Notes under the pieces: generated by a model
Database searches by the model: none
The model's input: the letters and a program-made list of their open reading frames with translations, nothing else
What the model was told of the DNA's origin: nothing
Shown here: one piece after another, positions 44,929 to 54,278 of the stretch
How the letters are laid out: every line of letters begins with the position of its first letter
Numbering within the stretch: position 1 is the first letter of the stretch
Origin: Streptohalobacillus salinus
GTDB lineage: Bacteria; Bacillota; Bacilli; Bacillales; Amphibacillaceae
Assembly: GCF_003201605.1 (NCBI RefSeq)
Contig: NZ_QJJR01000003.1
Coordinates: forward strand, 243,689 to 307,688
Direction of reading: 5' to 3'
DNA length: 64,000 nucleotides
Program-made: the position numbers and the translations under genes

Positions 44929-46515
44929 ATGAAAGACTTTTTTCAAAAGTTAGGTAAATCACTGATGATGCCAATTTCAATCATTGCTGCTGCCGGGATC
45001 TTTTTAGGGTTAGCATCAGTCCTACAAAACCCAGACATTGTCGGGGAAACATTTGTCTCATTTACCGTTATTCAAAACATTATTGGCTTTATTCGTGCAT
45101 TAGCTGGTTCGCTGTTTGGTAATTTACCTATCCTTTTTGCCGTCTCCATCGCAATTGGGTTAGCTAAAAAAGAAAAACCAACAGCCGCTTTCGCTTCAGT
45201 CATCGGGTTCATCGTTTTCCAAGTCACACTCAGTTACATTTTAGGTCTAAACGGTTTAAACCAACTAACAACATCGATTGACTACCTCATGTCTGAGGGG
45301 ATGAGTGAACTAGAAGCCACACAAGTTAGCTCACAGTACGAAACCGTTCTTGGTATTTTCACATTAAGGATGAATGTTTTTGCTGGTATTTTAGCAGGTG
45401 GACTTGTTGCATTTTTACATAACAAGTTCTACAATATCGAACTACCTGTCGCCATTAGTTTTTTCGGCGGAAAACGGTTTGTTCCTATTATTACAACGGT
45501 CCTTGTCCCCGTACTTGCAGGGGTAATGTATTACATTTGGCCGATCTTTGGTGGGTTAATTGAATCGTTAGGTAATTTAATTGCAGAGTCAGGAACAATC
45601 GGTACGTTCCTCTTTGGTTTCTTAGAACGGTTACTGATTCCAACGGGATTACACCACATTTTGAACCAACTCGTTCGTTTCACACCAATTGGTGGTGTTG
45701 AAATGATTAATGGTGAACAAGTCGTCGGCGCATTAAACATCTTTAACACCGCTTTAGCACAAGACGTATTAAACTTTGATTTAATGAGTCATGCGACGCG
45801 TTTCTTAGCTCAAGGTAAAATTCCATTTATGACCTTCGGACTCCCTGCGGCAGGGCTAGCGATTATTCACACTGCACGCAAAGAAGAAAAAACACGCGTA
45901 AAAGGTTTACTCGTGGCAGCAATGCTTGCTTCATTTACAACAGGAATTACGGAACCGATTGAATTTGCCTTTATCTTTGTTTCACCAATCTTATTCGTCT
46001 TTCATGCCTTCATGTCAGGTCTTTCCTTTATGCTGATGGACTTATTTAACGTCGTGATTGGTAACGTCCAAGGTGGGGTGATTGACCTTACGGTTTTCGG
46101 TATCTTACAAGGCCTTGATACACGGTGGTTTATTGCGGTCATTGTCGGGATTGTCTATGCCTTTAGTTATTACTTCTTCTTCAAGTTCATTATTACCAAG
46201 AAAAACATTCAAACACCTGGACGTGAACGTAAAGAGGAAGGCTTAGATGTAGAAATTCAAGACAAAAGTAAAATCGGAGAAGCTATCGTCACCGCTTTAG
46301 GGGGTAGTGAAAACATTGTTGAAATCGAAAATTGTTTCACACGACTACGTCTCGTCTTAAAAAGCACAAATGCGGTTGATAAAAACGCTTTGAAAAACAC
46401 TGGCGCCGCTGGCGTTGTTGAAATTGACGATACGCACTTGCAAGTCATTTATGGTCCTCAAGTTGAAGGGATTGCACAAAAAGTAAAAGGGGTGGCAGGA
46501 AATGAAGAAAAATAA
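44929..46515 (+). CDS. PTS alpha-glucoside-specific EIICB
   Basis: Imports and phosphorylates maltose-like alpha-glucosides. The IIC domain (about 1-420) has about ten helices, with MMPISIIAAAGIFLGLASVL at the start and ITEPIEFAFIFVSP holding the conserved substrate Glu. The IIB domain (about 440-528) has the phosphorylated Cys in ENCFTRLRLVL. There is no IIA domain, so a glucose-type EIIA from elsewhere is needed. 528 residues. Overlaps the GH4 gene by 14 bases. Pairing with a 6-phospho-alpha-glucosidase is as in the MalP/GlvC systems. Confidence 0.93.
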   Translation: MKDFFQKLGKSLMMPISIIAAAGIFLGLASVLQNPDIVGETFVSFTVIQNIIGFIRALAGSLFGNLPILFAVSIAIGLAKKEKPTAAFASVIGFIVFQVTLSYILGLNGLNQLTTSIDYLMSEGMSELEATQVSSQYETVLGIFTLRMNVFAGILAGGLVAFLHNKFYNIELPVAISFFGGKRFVPIITTVLVPVLAGVMYYIWPIFGGLIESLGNLIAESGTIGTFLFGFLERLLIPTGLHHILNQLVRFTPIGGVEMINGEQVVGALNIFNTALAQDVLNFDLMSHATRFLAQGKIPFMTFGLPAAGLAIIHTARKEEKTRVKGLLVAAMLASFTTGITEPIEFAFIFVSPILFVFHAFMSGLSFMLMDLFNVVIGNVQGGVIDLTVFGILQGLDTRWFIAVIVGIVYAFSYYFFFKFIITKKNIQTPGRERKEEGLDVEIQDKSKIGEAIVTALGGSENIVEIENCFTRLRLVLKSTNAVDKNALKNTGAAGVVEIDDTHLQVIYGPQVEGIAQKVKGVAGNEEK

Positions 46516-47824
46516 TATCGTACTCGTAGGTGGCGGATCAACGTGGACGCCAGGCATCTTAAAAGCAATGACCACACACTTGGATCAATTTGCTCTTAAC
46601 CGGGTCGTTTTATACGACATTAATTCTGATCGACAAGCTGTGATTGGTCAGTTTGCAGAAATTTTATTTCAAGAAGAAGCACCGAATGTTGAAGTAATTT
46701 ACACAACCGATAAAGCCGTGGCTTATAATGATGTAGATTTTGTTTTTTGTCAAATGCGAACCGGTGGATTTGACATGCGGGAACAAGATGAGAAAGTTCC
46801 TCTATCTTTAGGCGTGATTGGCCAAGAAACATGTGGTCCCGGTGGGTTCGCTTACGGTTTACGTTCGATTCGCGATATGGTCGAGATGGTCCAAGATGTT
46901 CGCCGTTTAAGTCCAAACGCTTGGATTTTAAACTATACCAACCCTGCTGCCATTGTTGCATTAGCGTTAGATAAACTGTTCCCAGACGATACACGGATAC
47001 TAAACATTTGTGATCAACCGGTTAATTTAATGCGCTCATACGCAAAATTAATTGATCGTGACGTTAACACATTAGAACCAGAATACTTTGGACTTAATCA
47101 CTTCGGTTGGTTTACCGCTATCTATGACGAAAACGGCGTCGATGTCGCAACTGAAATTAAAGATATCGTCAAAAACGGTGGCTTTCGACCTGTCGATGCC
47201 GAACAACGTGATCAATCATGGCTAGATACCTATGCGATGGTAGAAGACATGTTAAACGATTTTCCGGATTACTTACCAAACACGTATTTACAATATTATC
47301 TTTACCCAGATTATAAACTCTCTACCCTCGATCCAAACTATACCCGAACAGACGAAGTAAGAAAAGGACGGGAACAAAAAGTATTTGGGGAGTGTAAACG
47401 CATTGTTGAAAACGGAACTGCTAGAGATTCTAGCGTCGTTCATAATGACGCACATGGTGATATGATGGTAGAGGTCGCTGCTTCAATTGCTAACAACTTA
47501 CGAAAAACCTACATCGTCATTGTGCGAAATGATGGCATCGTTTCAAATCTTGATGATGATGTAATGATTGAAGTCGCTGCTTCACTCGGAAAGAACGGCC
47601 CGCATCCGTATGCAGTCGGAAACATCGACACATTCTATAAAGCACTCATCGAAAATCAACATGGGTTTGAAAAATTAACCGTTGAAGCTTATCTGGAGGG
47701 CTCCTATACAAAAGCACTTCAAGCGTTAACACTCAATCGTACAGTTGTTGATGCGAAAAAAGCACGGAAAGTGCTCGATAAGTTGATCGAAGCAAACAAA
47801 GGCTACTGGCCAGCACTTAATTAA
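46502..47824 (+). CDS. 6-phospho-alpha-glucosidase (GH4)
   Basis: NAD- and Mn-dependent enzyme hydrolysing maltose-6-phosphate and related sugars by a redox-assisted route. N-terminal Rossmann motif IVLVGGGSTWTPGI. Metal Cys in GQETCGPGGFAYGLRSI, conserved NYTNPAA, and metal His in YFGLNHFGW. 440 residues matches GlvA/MalA (about 441). Translationally coupled to the PTS gene by overlap and ends at its own terminator. Confidence 0.95.
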   Translation: MKKNNIVLVGGGSTWTPGILKAMTTHLDQFALNRVVLYDINSDRQAVIGQFAEILFQEEAPNVEVIYTTDKAVAYNDVDFVFCQMRTGGFDMREQDEKVPLSLGVIGQETCGPGGFAYGLRSIRDMVEMVQDVRRLSPNAWILNYTNPAAIVALALDKLFPDDTRILNICDQPVNLMRSYAKLIDRDVNTLEPEYFGLNHFGWFTAIYDENGVDVATEIKDIVKNGGFRPVDAEQRDQSWLDTYAMVEDMLNDFPDYLPNTYLQYYLYPDYKLSTLDPNYTRTDEVRKGREQKVFGECKRIVENGTARDSSVVHNDAHGDMMVEVAASIANNLRKTYIVIVRNDGIVSNLDDDVMIEVAASLGKNGPHPYAVGNIDTFYKALIENQHGFEKLTVEAYLEGSYTKALQALTLNRTVVDAKKARKVLDKLIEANKGYWPALN

Positions 47825-47837
47825 TCACCCTATTATT

Positions 47838-47872
47838 AAAGCAGAAACAGTACGTGACTGTTTCTGCTTTTT
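47838..47872 (+). terminator. Terminator of the alpha-glucoside operon
   Basis: AAAGCAGAAACAGT pairs with ACTGTTTCTGCTTT around a 5-base loop, followed by T bases. Confidence 0.9.
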
Positions 47873-47897
47873 CACTTTAATGAAATGAGGTTAAACC

Positions 47898-49034
47898 ATG
47901 CGAATTTTATCAGTGATTGATTCATTTAAAGGTTCAATGACCAGTCAAGAAGCCAACCTAGCCGTTAAGCGTGCGTTACAGCATCACGATGTCATTACTT
48001 TTCCCATTGCTGATGGTGGCGAAGGGACAATTGATGCCCTTACTGCTCAGTTTAACGGGGAGTTACGCGATCATACCGTGACTGGACCAAACGGAGAACA
48101 GTTACAGGTCAAATGGGGATACGTGAAAGAGAAAAACATGGCCATCCTTGAAGTTGCTGAAGCAGCAGGTATTACAAAAGTTCCAGTTGACCAGCTTGAT
48201 CCATATCTCCACACCAGTTATGGTGTCGGTGAACAAATACGTCTCGTCCTTGATTATGGCGTCACAGAAATCATGCTTGGTTTAGGCGGGAGTGCCACAA
48301 TTGATGGAGGATTCGGTCTCATCCAGGCGCTCGGCGCAATCTTTTATGATAAAGCGAACAACGTTCTACCAATGCTCCCGATTCAACTGGACCGCGTGCA
48401 TTCAGTCGACTTTTCCGAGGTTGATCCACGCCTCCAACAGACGAATTTTAGCATCTTAACCGATGTCACCAATCCATTATGTGGCCCAAACGGGGCAGCT
48501 TATGTATTCGGTGCACAAAAAGGCTTAAAAGAACTGGATTTTGCTCACTACGACCAGGCAATGAACCAGTATAGAGCGGTGATTGAAACCGAACTAGCTA
48601 CTCGTGTACAATCCAATCCAGGTGCCGGGGCAGCTGGAGGAATTGGCTTCATCATGCATGCATATTTTAAAGCAAACGTCTCAAGTGGTCTTGAATGGAT
48701 TGCGGAAAACGGTAAGCTCACCGAGGCAATCGCTGCGGCTGACTTAGTCATTACCGGTGAAGGTAAACTTGACTTACAGTCCCTACAGGGAAAAGTCCCC
48801 ATCGGCATCTATCAGTTAGCTACTGCCCAGGCTAAACAAACGTTGTTTGTTAGTGGTTTCATTGATGCTGCACTTGAACGTGATCCCACTTTTGAGCAGG
48901 CGCTTTTTTTACCGATTGTTGACCATGTCACTACCCTTGATTCAGCCATGAAAAACGGCCCTGGTGCACTTGAACAAGCACTGCGCAGAGCCTTTACGTT
49001 TATTGACTATGGTAAGTCGTTAAATATTGATTAA
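47898..49034 (+). CDS. Glycerate kinase (GlxK/GckA family)
   Basis: Phosphorylates D-glycerate, typically to 2-phosphoglycerate. Family motifs: SFKGSMTSQEAN at residues 9-20, PIADGGEGTIDAL, LGLGGSATIDGGFG, GAGAAGGIGF and ITGEGKLDLQSLQGK. 378 residues, as usual. ATGAGG before ATG. It follows the alpha-glucoside terminator, and its 3' end overlaps the converging RpiR gene by 35 bases. No glyoxylate or glycerate pathway neighbours are present. Confidence 0.93.
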   Translation: MRILSVIDSFKGSMTSQEANLAVKRALQHHDVITFPIADGGEGTIDALTAQFNGELRDHTVTGPNGEQLQVKWGYVKEKNMAILEVAEAAGITKVPVDQLDPYLHTSYGVGEQIRLVLDYGVTEIMLGLGGSATIDGGFGLIQALGAIFYDKANNVLPMLPIQLDRVHSVDFSEVDPRLQQTNFSILTDVTNPLCGPNGAAYVFGAQKGLKELDFAHYDQAMNQYRAVIETELATRVQSNPGAGAAGGIGFIMHAYFKANVSSGLEWIAENGKLTEAIAAADLVITGEGKLDLQSLQGKVPIGIYQLATAQAKQTLFVSGFIDAALERDPTFEQALFLPIVDHVTTLDSAMKNGPGALEQALRRAFTFIDYGKSLNID

Positions 49035-49740
49035 ACAGGACATTAATTAAGTAGTGTAAACTAAACCGATCTGCTGCATCCACCCCACTAATGGTGACTT
49101 TGTTGGTGAAGCCGTACAGTTGAAAGTCAGTTAGTTTCGCTAAGGCGTTTGTTGAAAATCCAGTAATGCTTACCGTTGTTGCACCTGATACATTAGCAAT
49201 TGTTGTCGCTTCAATAATGCTTTCTGTTGTCCCACTCATACTGATGGCAATCGCTAAATCAGCCGTTGTTAAAAGCGATGCATTGTGTTTCATTACATGA
49301 GGATCAAGAAATATTTTGCTGTTTTTCCCTAACAGCTGCAAACGCGTATCCAATTCCTGTGCCGGCAAGCGCGACAAACCTACGGCAAAGAAAACAATTT
49401 TATCTGCTTCATGAATCCGGGCAACAATTTGTTCAATCACCGCCGTATTCACAAGTTGCTTTGTTTTAATAATCGCTTCATCGAGCGAAGTGATTTCGAT
49501 GAAGTCACTTTTCGTTTGTTCAGTCAGAAATAACGCTTCTTTAAAGTCAGAAAAACCTTTAAATCCGAGTTTCTGACAGAGGCGAATGATTGTATTCGGC
49601 GCGGTAAAATGTTTTTCAGCAATTTCGCGGACCGTTACTTGTTTAATCGTCTTGACGTGCGCTAACAAATCGTCAAGAATCTGCTGTTCTGTCTCATTTA
49701 GACACTGTTGATTTTCTTTGAGTCGATCATAAAAATACAT
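49000..49740 (-). CDS. RpiR/MurR-family transcriptional regulator
   Basis: Probable sugar-phosphate-sensing repressor or activator of the alpha-glucoside genes. N-terminal HTH (about 5-75, VREIAEKHFTAPNTIIRLCQ) and SIS domain (about 110-235) with FFAVGLSRLPAQELDTRL and AIAISMSGTTESIIEA. AAGGAG lies before ATG at 49740; a frame to 49770 lacks a site. 246 residues. Overlaps the glycerate kinase gene tail to tail. The neighbouring PTS and GH4 genes are the likely targets, as RpiR proteins often control such operons. Confidence 0.9.
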   Translation of the reverse strand: MYFYDRLKENQQCLNETEQQILDDLLAHVKTIKQVTVREIAEKHFTAPNTIIRLCQKLGFKGFSDFKEALFLTEQTKSDFIEITSLDEAIIKTKQLVNTAVIEQIVARIHEADKIVFFAVGLSRLPAQELDTRLQLLGKNSKIFLDPHVMKHNASLLTTADLAIAISMSGTTESIIEATTIANVSGATTVSITGFSTNALAKLTDFQLYGFTNKVTISGVDAADRFSLHYLINVLFNQYLTTYHSQ

Positions 49741-49871
49741 CACGGTCTCCTTCGCATACGATAATCTCACCTTTAGGTGGGCACTGATCTGCGCCGTCGT
49801 ACAGACGCATCTTTATTACCTTCTATTTTACTTAATCTTTAAGCATTACACAAAGGTTAATTTTTTATTCA

Positions 49872-49910
49872 AAAAAGAGACGTCCTCAACTGCTGAGAAC
49901 GTCTCTTTTT
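49872..49910. terminator. Bidirectional terminator before the metal operon 3' end
   Basis: AAAAAGAGACGT pairs with ACGTCTCTTTTT, with inner CTCA/TGAG, and ends the Crp/Fnr-ATPase-chaperone transcript. Confidence 0.88.
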
Positions 49911-49938
49911 ACCTTTGACTGACCCATTTTCGACATGT

Positions 49939-50610
49939 TTATGACGACATCAACTCATGAATCATCAGTGTTTTGTGACCTTTCGCAACGAGTTTTCCTT
50001 CCCGCTCCAACCGCTTCAAGATACGACTAACCGTCTCAGGTGTCGTGCCTAAATGTGCCGCTAAGTCTTTCCGCTTCATTGGAAGTGTTAAGCGATAGGG
50101 GCGTTCCTCCGTTGTAATTAAACGACTAAGAAAATTAACTAACCGTTGCTCAACAGACTCTGTCGCCACTTGTTGCGCGTTATGTTCTGCTTCATCAAGA
50201 CGCTGTGCTAAGCGCGTCAACAATGCTAAGGCTATGTTAGGGAATCGTTTTAACAAAGCACTAACATCCGCTTTATTAATCCGACACACCTGACCTGCTT
50301 CAATTACTTCTGCATACACATCGTGTGCTTGATCTAAAAATAGAGCCAGCTCACCGGTGAAATCTCCAGGCAATAACAAGCGGACCAATTGTTCTTTCCC
50401 TTGTTTGTTTAAACGATACAGCCTCACTTTACCACTGTGAACAATATAAAGCCCTACTGTCTCTTGATCAGCTCTAAAGATGTGCTCACCTGTTTGGTAT
50501 AAATTAGAGTGGACCACTTGCATCACTTCATGGAGTTGCTCATCTGATAAATGGTTAAATATTGGCACTGTCCGTACGCAACCGGTTAACCCATGTCCGC
50601 ATGTTGCCAT
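49939..50610 (-). CDS. Crp/Fnr-family transcriptional regulator
   Basis: Likely controls its own operon through the palindrome at 52847. Residues 1-20 (MATCGHGLTGCVRTVPIFNH) carry two Cys in a CxHxxxxC-like pattern that could bind metal or respond to redox state. The cyclic-nucleotide-like beta roll (about 20-130) is followed by a winged helix with recognition segment KRKDLAAHLGTTPETVSRIL. 223 residues from ATG at 50610, which AAGGTG serves; a GTG at 50619 overlaps that site and the ATPase stop. It lacks the full four-Cys set of FNR, so an iron-sulfur cluster is not assured. Confidence 0.88.
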   Translation of the reverse strand: MATCGHGLTGCVRTVPIFNHLSDEQLHEVMQVVHSNLYQTGEHIFRADQETVGLYIVHSGKVRLYRLNKQGKEQLVRLLLPGDFTGELALFLDQAHDVYAEVIEAGQVCRINKADVSALLKRFPNIALALLTRLAQRLDEAEHNAQQVATESVEQRLVNFLSRLITTEERPYRLTLPMKRKDLAAHLGTTPETVSRILKRLEREGKLVAKGHKTLMIHELMSS

Positions 50611-50615
50611 CGCTT

Positions 50616-52466
50616 TCACCTTCTTGGTTTGTATTTTAATAAACGCATCCCGTTTAAGATAACAATTAAAACGCTCGCCTCGTGAACAAACATACCTGAA
50701 GCTAAATGTATTTTACCATTTAATACGCCTATAAGTAAAAAGAAGACCGTTAAGAGCGCAATGATGATATTCTCAGTCCGGTTTCTTACCGTTTGTTTAC
50801 TCAAGCGAAATGCGTGAACCAGTTGGTCCAGACGATCATTCATCGCCACAACATCAGCCGTTTCAATTGCGACATCTGTACCCGATAATCCCATCGCTAC
50901 GCCAATATCACTTAACGCTAAGGCCGGTGCATCGTTGACACCATCACCCACCATCACAACAGACTCACCAGCTTCTTGTAAGTCTCTTATTGCTGTTAGC
51001 TTATCTTTCGGTGACAATTCAGCCCGAACATCAGCAATTCCTAACGATTTCGCAACAAAATTCGCAGTTTTTTTATTATCACCTGTTAACATCACTAAGT
51101 GCTCAGCACCTAATTGTTTCAATGCGAACAGTGCTTGTTTTGCTTCAGGTCTAATTTCATCAGCAATCACGATAAAACCTAACACAATCGCTTCCTTCAC
51201 AACAAAAATTACGGTTTGTCCATTCCCTTCCGCTTCAACCGCTTGTGCTTCTAACGCTTCTGGTAAAGTTACTGCGTTTTGTTCTAACAAGCGCCGGTTA
51301 CCAATTAAATAACGTTCATCCTTATTGATACCCGTGAGCCCTTGTCCTTTAATTATTTCAACGTCGAGTGTTTCGGTTTCTAACGTATATGTCTGTTCAG
51401 CTTTCTCAACGATTGCCCGGGCTAAATGATGCTCAGACTGATGCTCTAACTCCGCTACTGCCTTTAACCAGTCCGTGGCATCACCGATTGACTTCAACGC
51501 CACCACTTTTGGTTTCCCTTTTGTTAACGTACCCGTCTTATCAAAGACGAAGGTGCGCGCTTTATTGAATCGATCAATCACATCGCCACCTTTTAATAGG
51601 ACACCGTTCTTCGCCCCATTCCCAATGCCACTAACATTTGAAACCGGCGCACCAATCACCAGCGCACCTGGACAAGCAATGACGAGAAATGTAATCGATA
51701 AATGAATGTTTCGTGTAACCAAGTAAACAACCAGTGCTAATACAACAACCGCTGGCGTATAAAACTGGCTAAAACGATCAAGAAATCGTTCTGTTTTTGA
51801 TTTTTGATCTTGTGCTTCTTCGACCAACTCAATGATTTGACTAAATGCCGTTGCTGCACCTACTTTTGTTGCTTTCACACGTATATAGCCTTGATCAACC
51901 ATCGTGCCACTAAAAACGTTGTCACCGATCACTTTATCCACAGGAATACTTTCACCGGTCATCATCGCCTCATTCATGAGCGCATCACCAGCAGTTACTT
52001 CACCATCTACTGGGACTTTCCCACCCGATTTAACGACAATGATGTCCCCTTTTTCTACCTCATTGATTGGCACCGTTACTTCTTGCTGGTCCTTTAGTAC
52101 AACGGCAACCTCTGGCGCAATGGCTAACAATGCTTGAATTGAGCTGCGTGTTTTCGCAAGCGTACGTGACTCTAAATAGCTTCCGAATAAAAACAGAAAC
52201 CCGACGACTGAACTTTCAACGTACTCACCGATAAACAGAGCTCCGATCATCGCAATAGCCACTAATAAATCAATACTCATTAGTTTTAACCGTAAAGCTT
52301 GTAAAGCATAATACAGAATCGGAATACCCGTAAAAATTGTCGCAATGATTAAGAAAAGATCAATCGGTGCGGGTTGATTGATGACGTAAAGCAGTAAACT
52401 AATCGCAATCAGTCCCCCAGCTATCAGCATTGCTACTTGTTTAAATCGTTGCATATGTTTGGCCAC
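50616..52466 (-). CDS. Heavy-metal P1B-type ATPase with CPG motif
   Basis: Exports a transition metal. No N-terminal metal-binding domain; about six core helices. The membrane metal motif reads ACPGALVIG (CPG, not CPC or SPC), the phosphorylation site is FDKTGTLTKGKP, the nucleotide motif is SEHHLARAI, and the hinge is MVGDGVNDAP. The last helix has FVHEASVLIVILNGMRLL, like the HEGGT/S motif of the P1B-4 group (Co, Fe or Zn pumps). 616 residues; GTG start after AAAGGAG. The metal cannot be named from sequence. Confidence 0.92.
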   Translation of the reverse strand: MAKHMQRFKQVAMLIAGGLIAISLLLYVINQPAPIDLFLIIATIFTGIPILYYALQALRLKLMSIDLLVAIAMIGALFIGEYVESSVVGFLFLFGSYLESRTLAKTRSSIQALLAIAPEVAVVLKDQQEVTVPINEVEKGDIIVVKSGGKVPVDGEVTAGDALMNEAMMTGESIPVDKVIGDNVFSGTMVDQGYIRVKATKVGAATAFSQIIELVEEAQDQKSKTERFLDRFSQFYTPAVVVLALVVYLVTRNIHLSITFLVIACPGALVIGAPVSNVSGIGNGAKNGVLLKGGDVIDRFNKARTFVFDKTGTLTKGKPKVVALKSIGDATDWLKAVAELEHQSEHHLARAIVEKAEQTYTLETETLDVEIIKGQGLTGINKDERYLIGNRRLLEQNAVTLPEALEAQAVEAEGNGQTVIFVVKEAIVLGFIVIADEIRPEAKQALFALKQLGAEHLVMLTGDNKKTANFVAKSLGIADVRAELSPKDKLTAIRDLQEAGESVVMVGDGVNDAPALALSDIGVAMGLSGTDVAIETADVVAMNDRLDQLVHAFRLSKQTVRNRTENIIIALLTVFFLLIGVLNGKIHLASGMFVHEASVLIVILNGMRLLKYKPRR

Positions 52467-52553
52467 CTGTTTTTTCTCCTTTCTTCTATTGATTAATTAC
52501 GTTCTTTTCATATAAAAAGTGCCGATGTTTTGATCGACACTTTGTTCAAGTTC

Positions 52554-52763
52554 TTATGCTTTGACTGCGTACCCTAATTTTTCAATAACAGCTTTAATTT
52601 GATCAACTGAAGTTTTCTCTTCATCAAAGCTTACTTTTGCTTTACTTGAGTTAAACAGAACTTCAACAGATTCAACTCCTGATTGTTTTTGCACACCTGC
52701 TTCAATTTTCTTGACACAACTTGGACACCCTAATTGTTCTAATTGTAATTTTACTTGTTCCAT
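52554..52763 (-). CDS. Heavy-metal-associated (CopZ-like) metallochaperone
   Basis: 69-residue ferredoxin-like HMA domain with metal site LGCPSCVKKIEAGV (CxxC at residues 13-16). It could pass metal to the downstream ATPase, which lacks such a domain itself. AAAGGAG before ATG. First gene of the operon, 87 bases ahead of the ATPase. The site is CPSC; most copper chaperones have MxCxxC, and here the residue before Cys is Gly, so copper is not certain. Confidence 0.9.
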   Translation of the reverse strand: MEQVKLQLEQLGCPSCVKKIEAGVQKQSGVESVEVLFNSSKAKVSFDEEKTSVDQIKAVIEKLGYAVKA

Positions 52764-52821
52764 CCTTGATCCACTCCTTTAATATATTTAAGACATCGTG
52801 TCTTGACTTCTTAATAACCTA

Positions 52822-52866
52822 AGTATAACTGAATCTGCCTCACCCGAACTTGATGCACGTCAAGTT
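52822..52866 (-). promoter_or_regulatory. Crp/Fnr-type operator and -10 of the metal operon
   Basis: The perfect palindrome AACTTGATGCACGTCAAGTT (52847-52866) contains TTGA-N6-TCAA. TATACT (52822-52827, minus strand) predicts a start at about 52815, placing the palindrome centre at -41.5, the class II activator position; no good -35 exists. A leader hairpin AAGACA-tcg-TGTCTT lies at 52790-52804. Confidence 0.75.
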
Positions 52867-52983
52867 TAGCGTATTCCTATAATAATTTTTTTAACCGATA
52901 GCCGCTTTCGACTAGTCCTTCACTACCCTTTCCCTCTAGCTAGGCGATTTCAGGTGAGATGAGGCTAAAAAATAAACCAAGAT

Positions 52984-53029
52984 AAAAAAAGAAAAGACAG
53001 GGAGGCGCTGCGTGCGCGCTCTGTCTTTT
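52984..53029 (-). terminator. Terminator of sigI-rsgI
   Basis: AAAAGACAG pairs with CTGTCTTTT, with inner GCGC/GCGC pairing, and a T run on the minus strand. Confidence 0.85.
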
Positions 53030-53051
53030 CAAAGGTGCTTTTCGATTGTTT

Positions 53052-54278
53052 TTAATGCCCATTTCCCTTGCCACGCGCCTTAGCGGCTTGACTTTCTTGG
53101 TTAGGTTTGGCCTGATTTCCTTGCGTTTCTTCAGTAAGGTCCGAATTCGGTAACGACACATCCGCTTTGGGCTGTTCTTTATCGTTATTTTTCCTTTTGT
53201 CGTTTTTAGGCTTTTGTTCTTCCTTTTGCGCTTGGTCAATTGCTGGTGATCTTTCATTTTCTTTACCAGTAGCTTGACGCTCTGGTTTGGTCATTTCGGT
53301 ATCCTGCTGTTTTTCAGGTTGCTGTGTACCCGGTTGGTTAGCTCCCTTATTTATACCTTTAGCTGAGGATGGTTTTTCTGCGTTTGACTGCGATTCTTTT
53401 CCGGAATGATTTTTTTCACCCTTAGTGACCGATTGATTATTCGGCATTTCTGTCGCAGGATTCTGCTTGCTTTTTGGTCGAATTACCTGCTCATTATTAG
53501 CATTGCTATTTTTATCGCGTTCAGACACGCGCTGACTGTTACCTTTTTCTGTTTCGGCTTTTTTAGAAAACATCGCTCGAATTTCGTTCAGACTTTTTCC
53601 TTTGATCTCATCGATCTTCTCAACTTCTCCGAGTGCATTTAAGCTTTTAAAGTGTTTATAATAGTTGATACTTATTGCTTCCGTTTCCGCTGCCTGATAT
53701 GTTGCCGTTGTTTCAATCGTTGCTTCTAAATCAATGCGTTCGTTTAGCACACTTTGCTTCATGCGTTCAACAAGAGCGTCAGTCTTTTGTTGATTTTTCG
53801 TATCTTTAGCAATCACGCTAGCCGCTACCGTACGGGCGTTCACAAAATAACCTTGTTGCTCGGCCACTACAAAAACTTGCTTCAACACGTCTTCAATCAT
53901 TGCCGGTCTGTCTTGATCAGGTAACCCTGCTAGTAAAGAACGGCCGGCTTTATTCTTAGCGACAATATCAATCACTTCTTCCGCTTCGTTTAAACGGACT
54001 TCAAAACTCGGGTTAATATCCACTACAACAATATAAGCGGCTTCAGCCTCATAAAAACGGCCAAATGAAAGAACAGATAACAACATTAAGGCCGCCATCG
54101 TGATTACAGCCAGTGGCTTATAAGCTAATTGCTTTGACTGATAAGTCACTGTTTCCCCGATTACCGGCACATAGCCAATCTGTTTAAATGATACGTTAGA
54201 AAATTGACCATCACGTTCAAGTATTACCACTATTTTATTTGTCACTTCAACGACTACCCCTTGGTGAGGATGGGTCAT
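53052..54278 (-). CDS. rsgI: Anti-sigma factor RsgI with long hydrophilic tail
   Basis: Membrane anti-sigma factor of SigI. The N-terminal cytoplasmic RsgI domain (1-52, HPHQGVVVEVTNKIVVI) is followed by one helix (about 57-75). A periplasmic domain starts AYIVVVDINPSFEVRLN (about 80-230). After about 230 comes a very polar tail rich in Gln, Lys, Glu, Asn and Pro, ending KARGKGNGH. About 408 residues, close to B. subtilis RsgI (381). GGGAGG is 8 bases from ATG at 54278. Overlaps sigI by 32 bases. No carbohydrate-binding module, unlike clostridial RsgI sensors. Confidence 0.92.
   Translation of the reverse strand: MTHPHQGVVVEVTNKIVVILERDGQFSNVSFKQIGYVPVIGETVTYQSKQLAYKPLAVITMAALMLLSVLSFGRFYEAEAAYIVVVDINPSFEVRLNEAEEVIDIVAKNKAGRSLLAGLPDQDRPAMIEDVLKQVFVVAEQQGYFVNARTVAASVIAKDTKNQQKTDALVERMKQSVLNERIDLEATIETTATYQAAETEAISINYYKHFKSLNALGEVEKIDEIKGKSLNEIRAMFSKKAETEKGNSQRVSERDKNSNANNEQVIRPKSKQNPATEMPNNQSVTKGEKNHSGKESQSNAEKPSSAKGINKGANQPGTQQPEKQQDTEMTKPERQATGKENERSPAIDQAQKEEQKPKNDKRKNNDKEQPKADVSLPNSDLTEETQGNQAKPNQESQAAKARGKGNGH

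Noticed and set aside
52940..53257. Lys/Arg-rich frame of 105 codons on the minus strand
   Set aside because: It is a shifted reading of the polar rsgI tail, runs through the rsgI terminator, and has no start signals.
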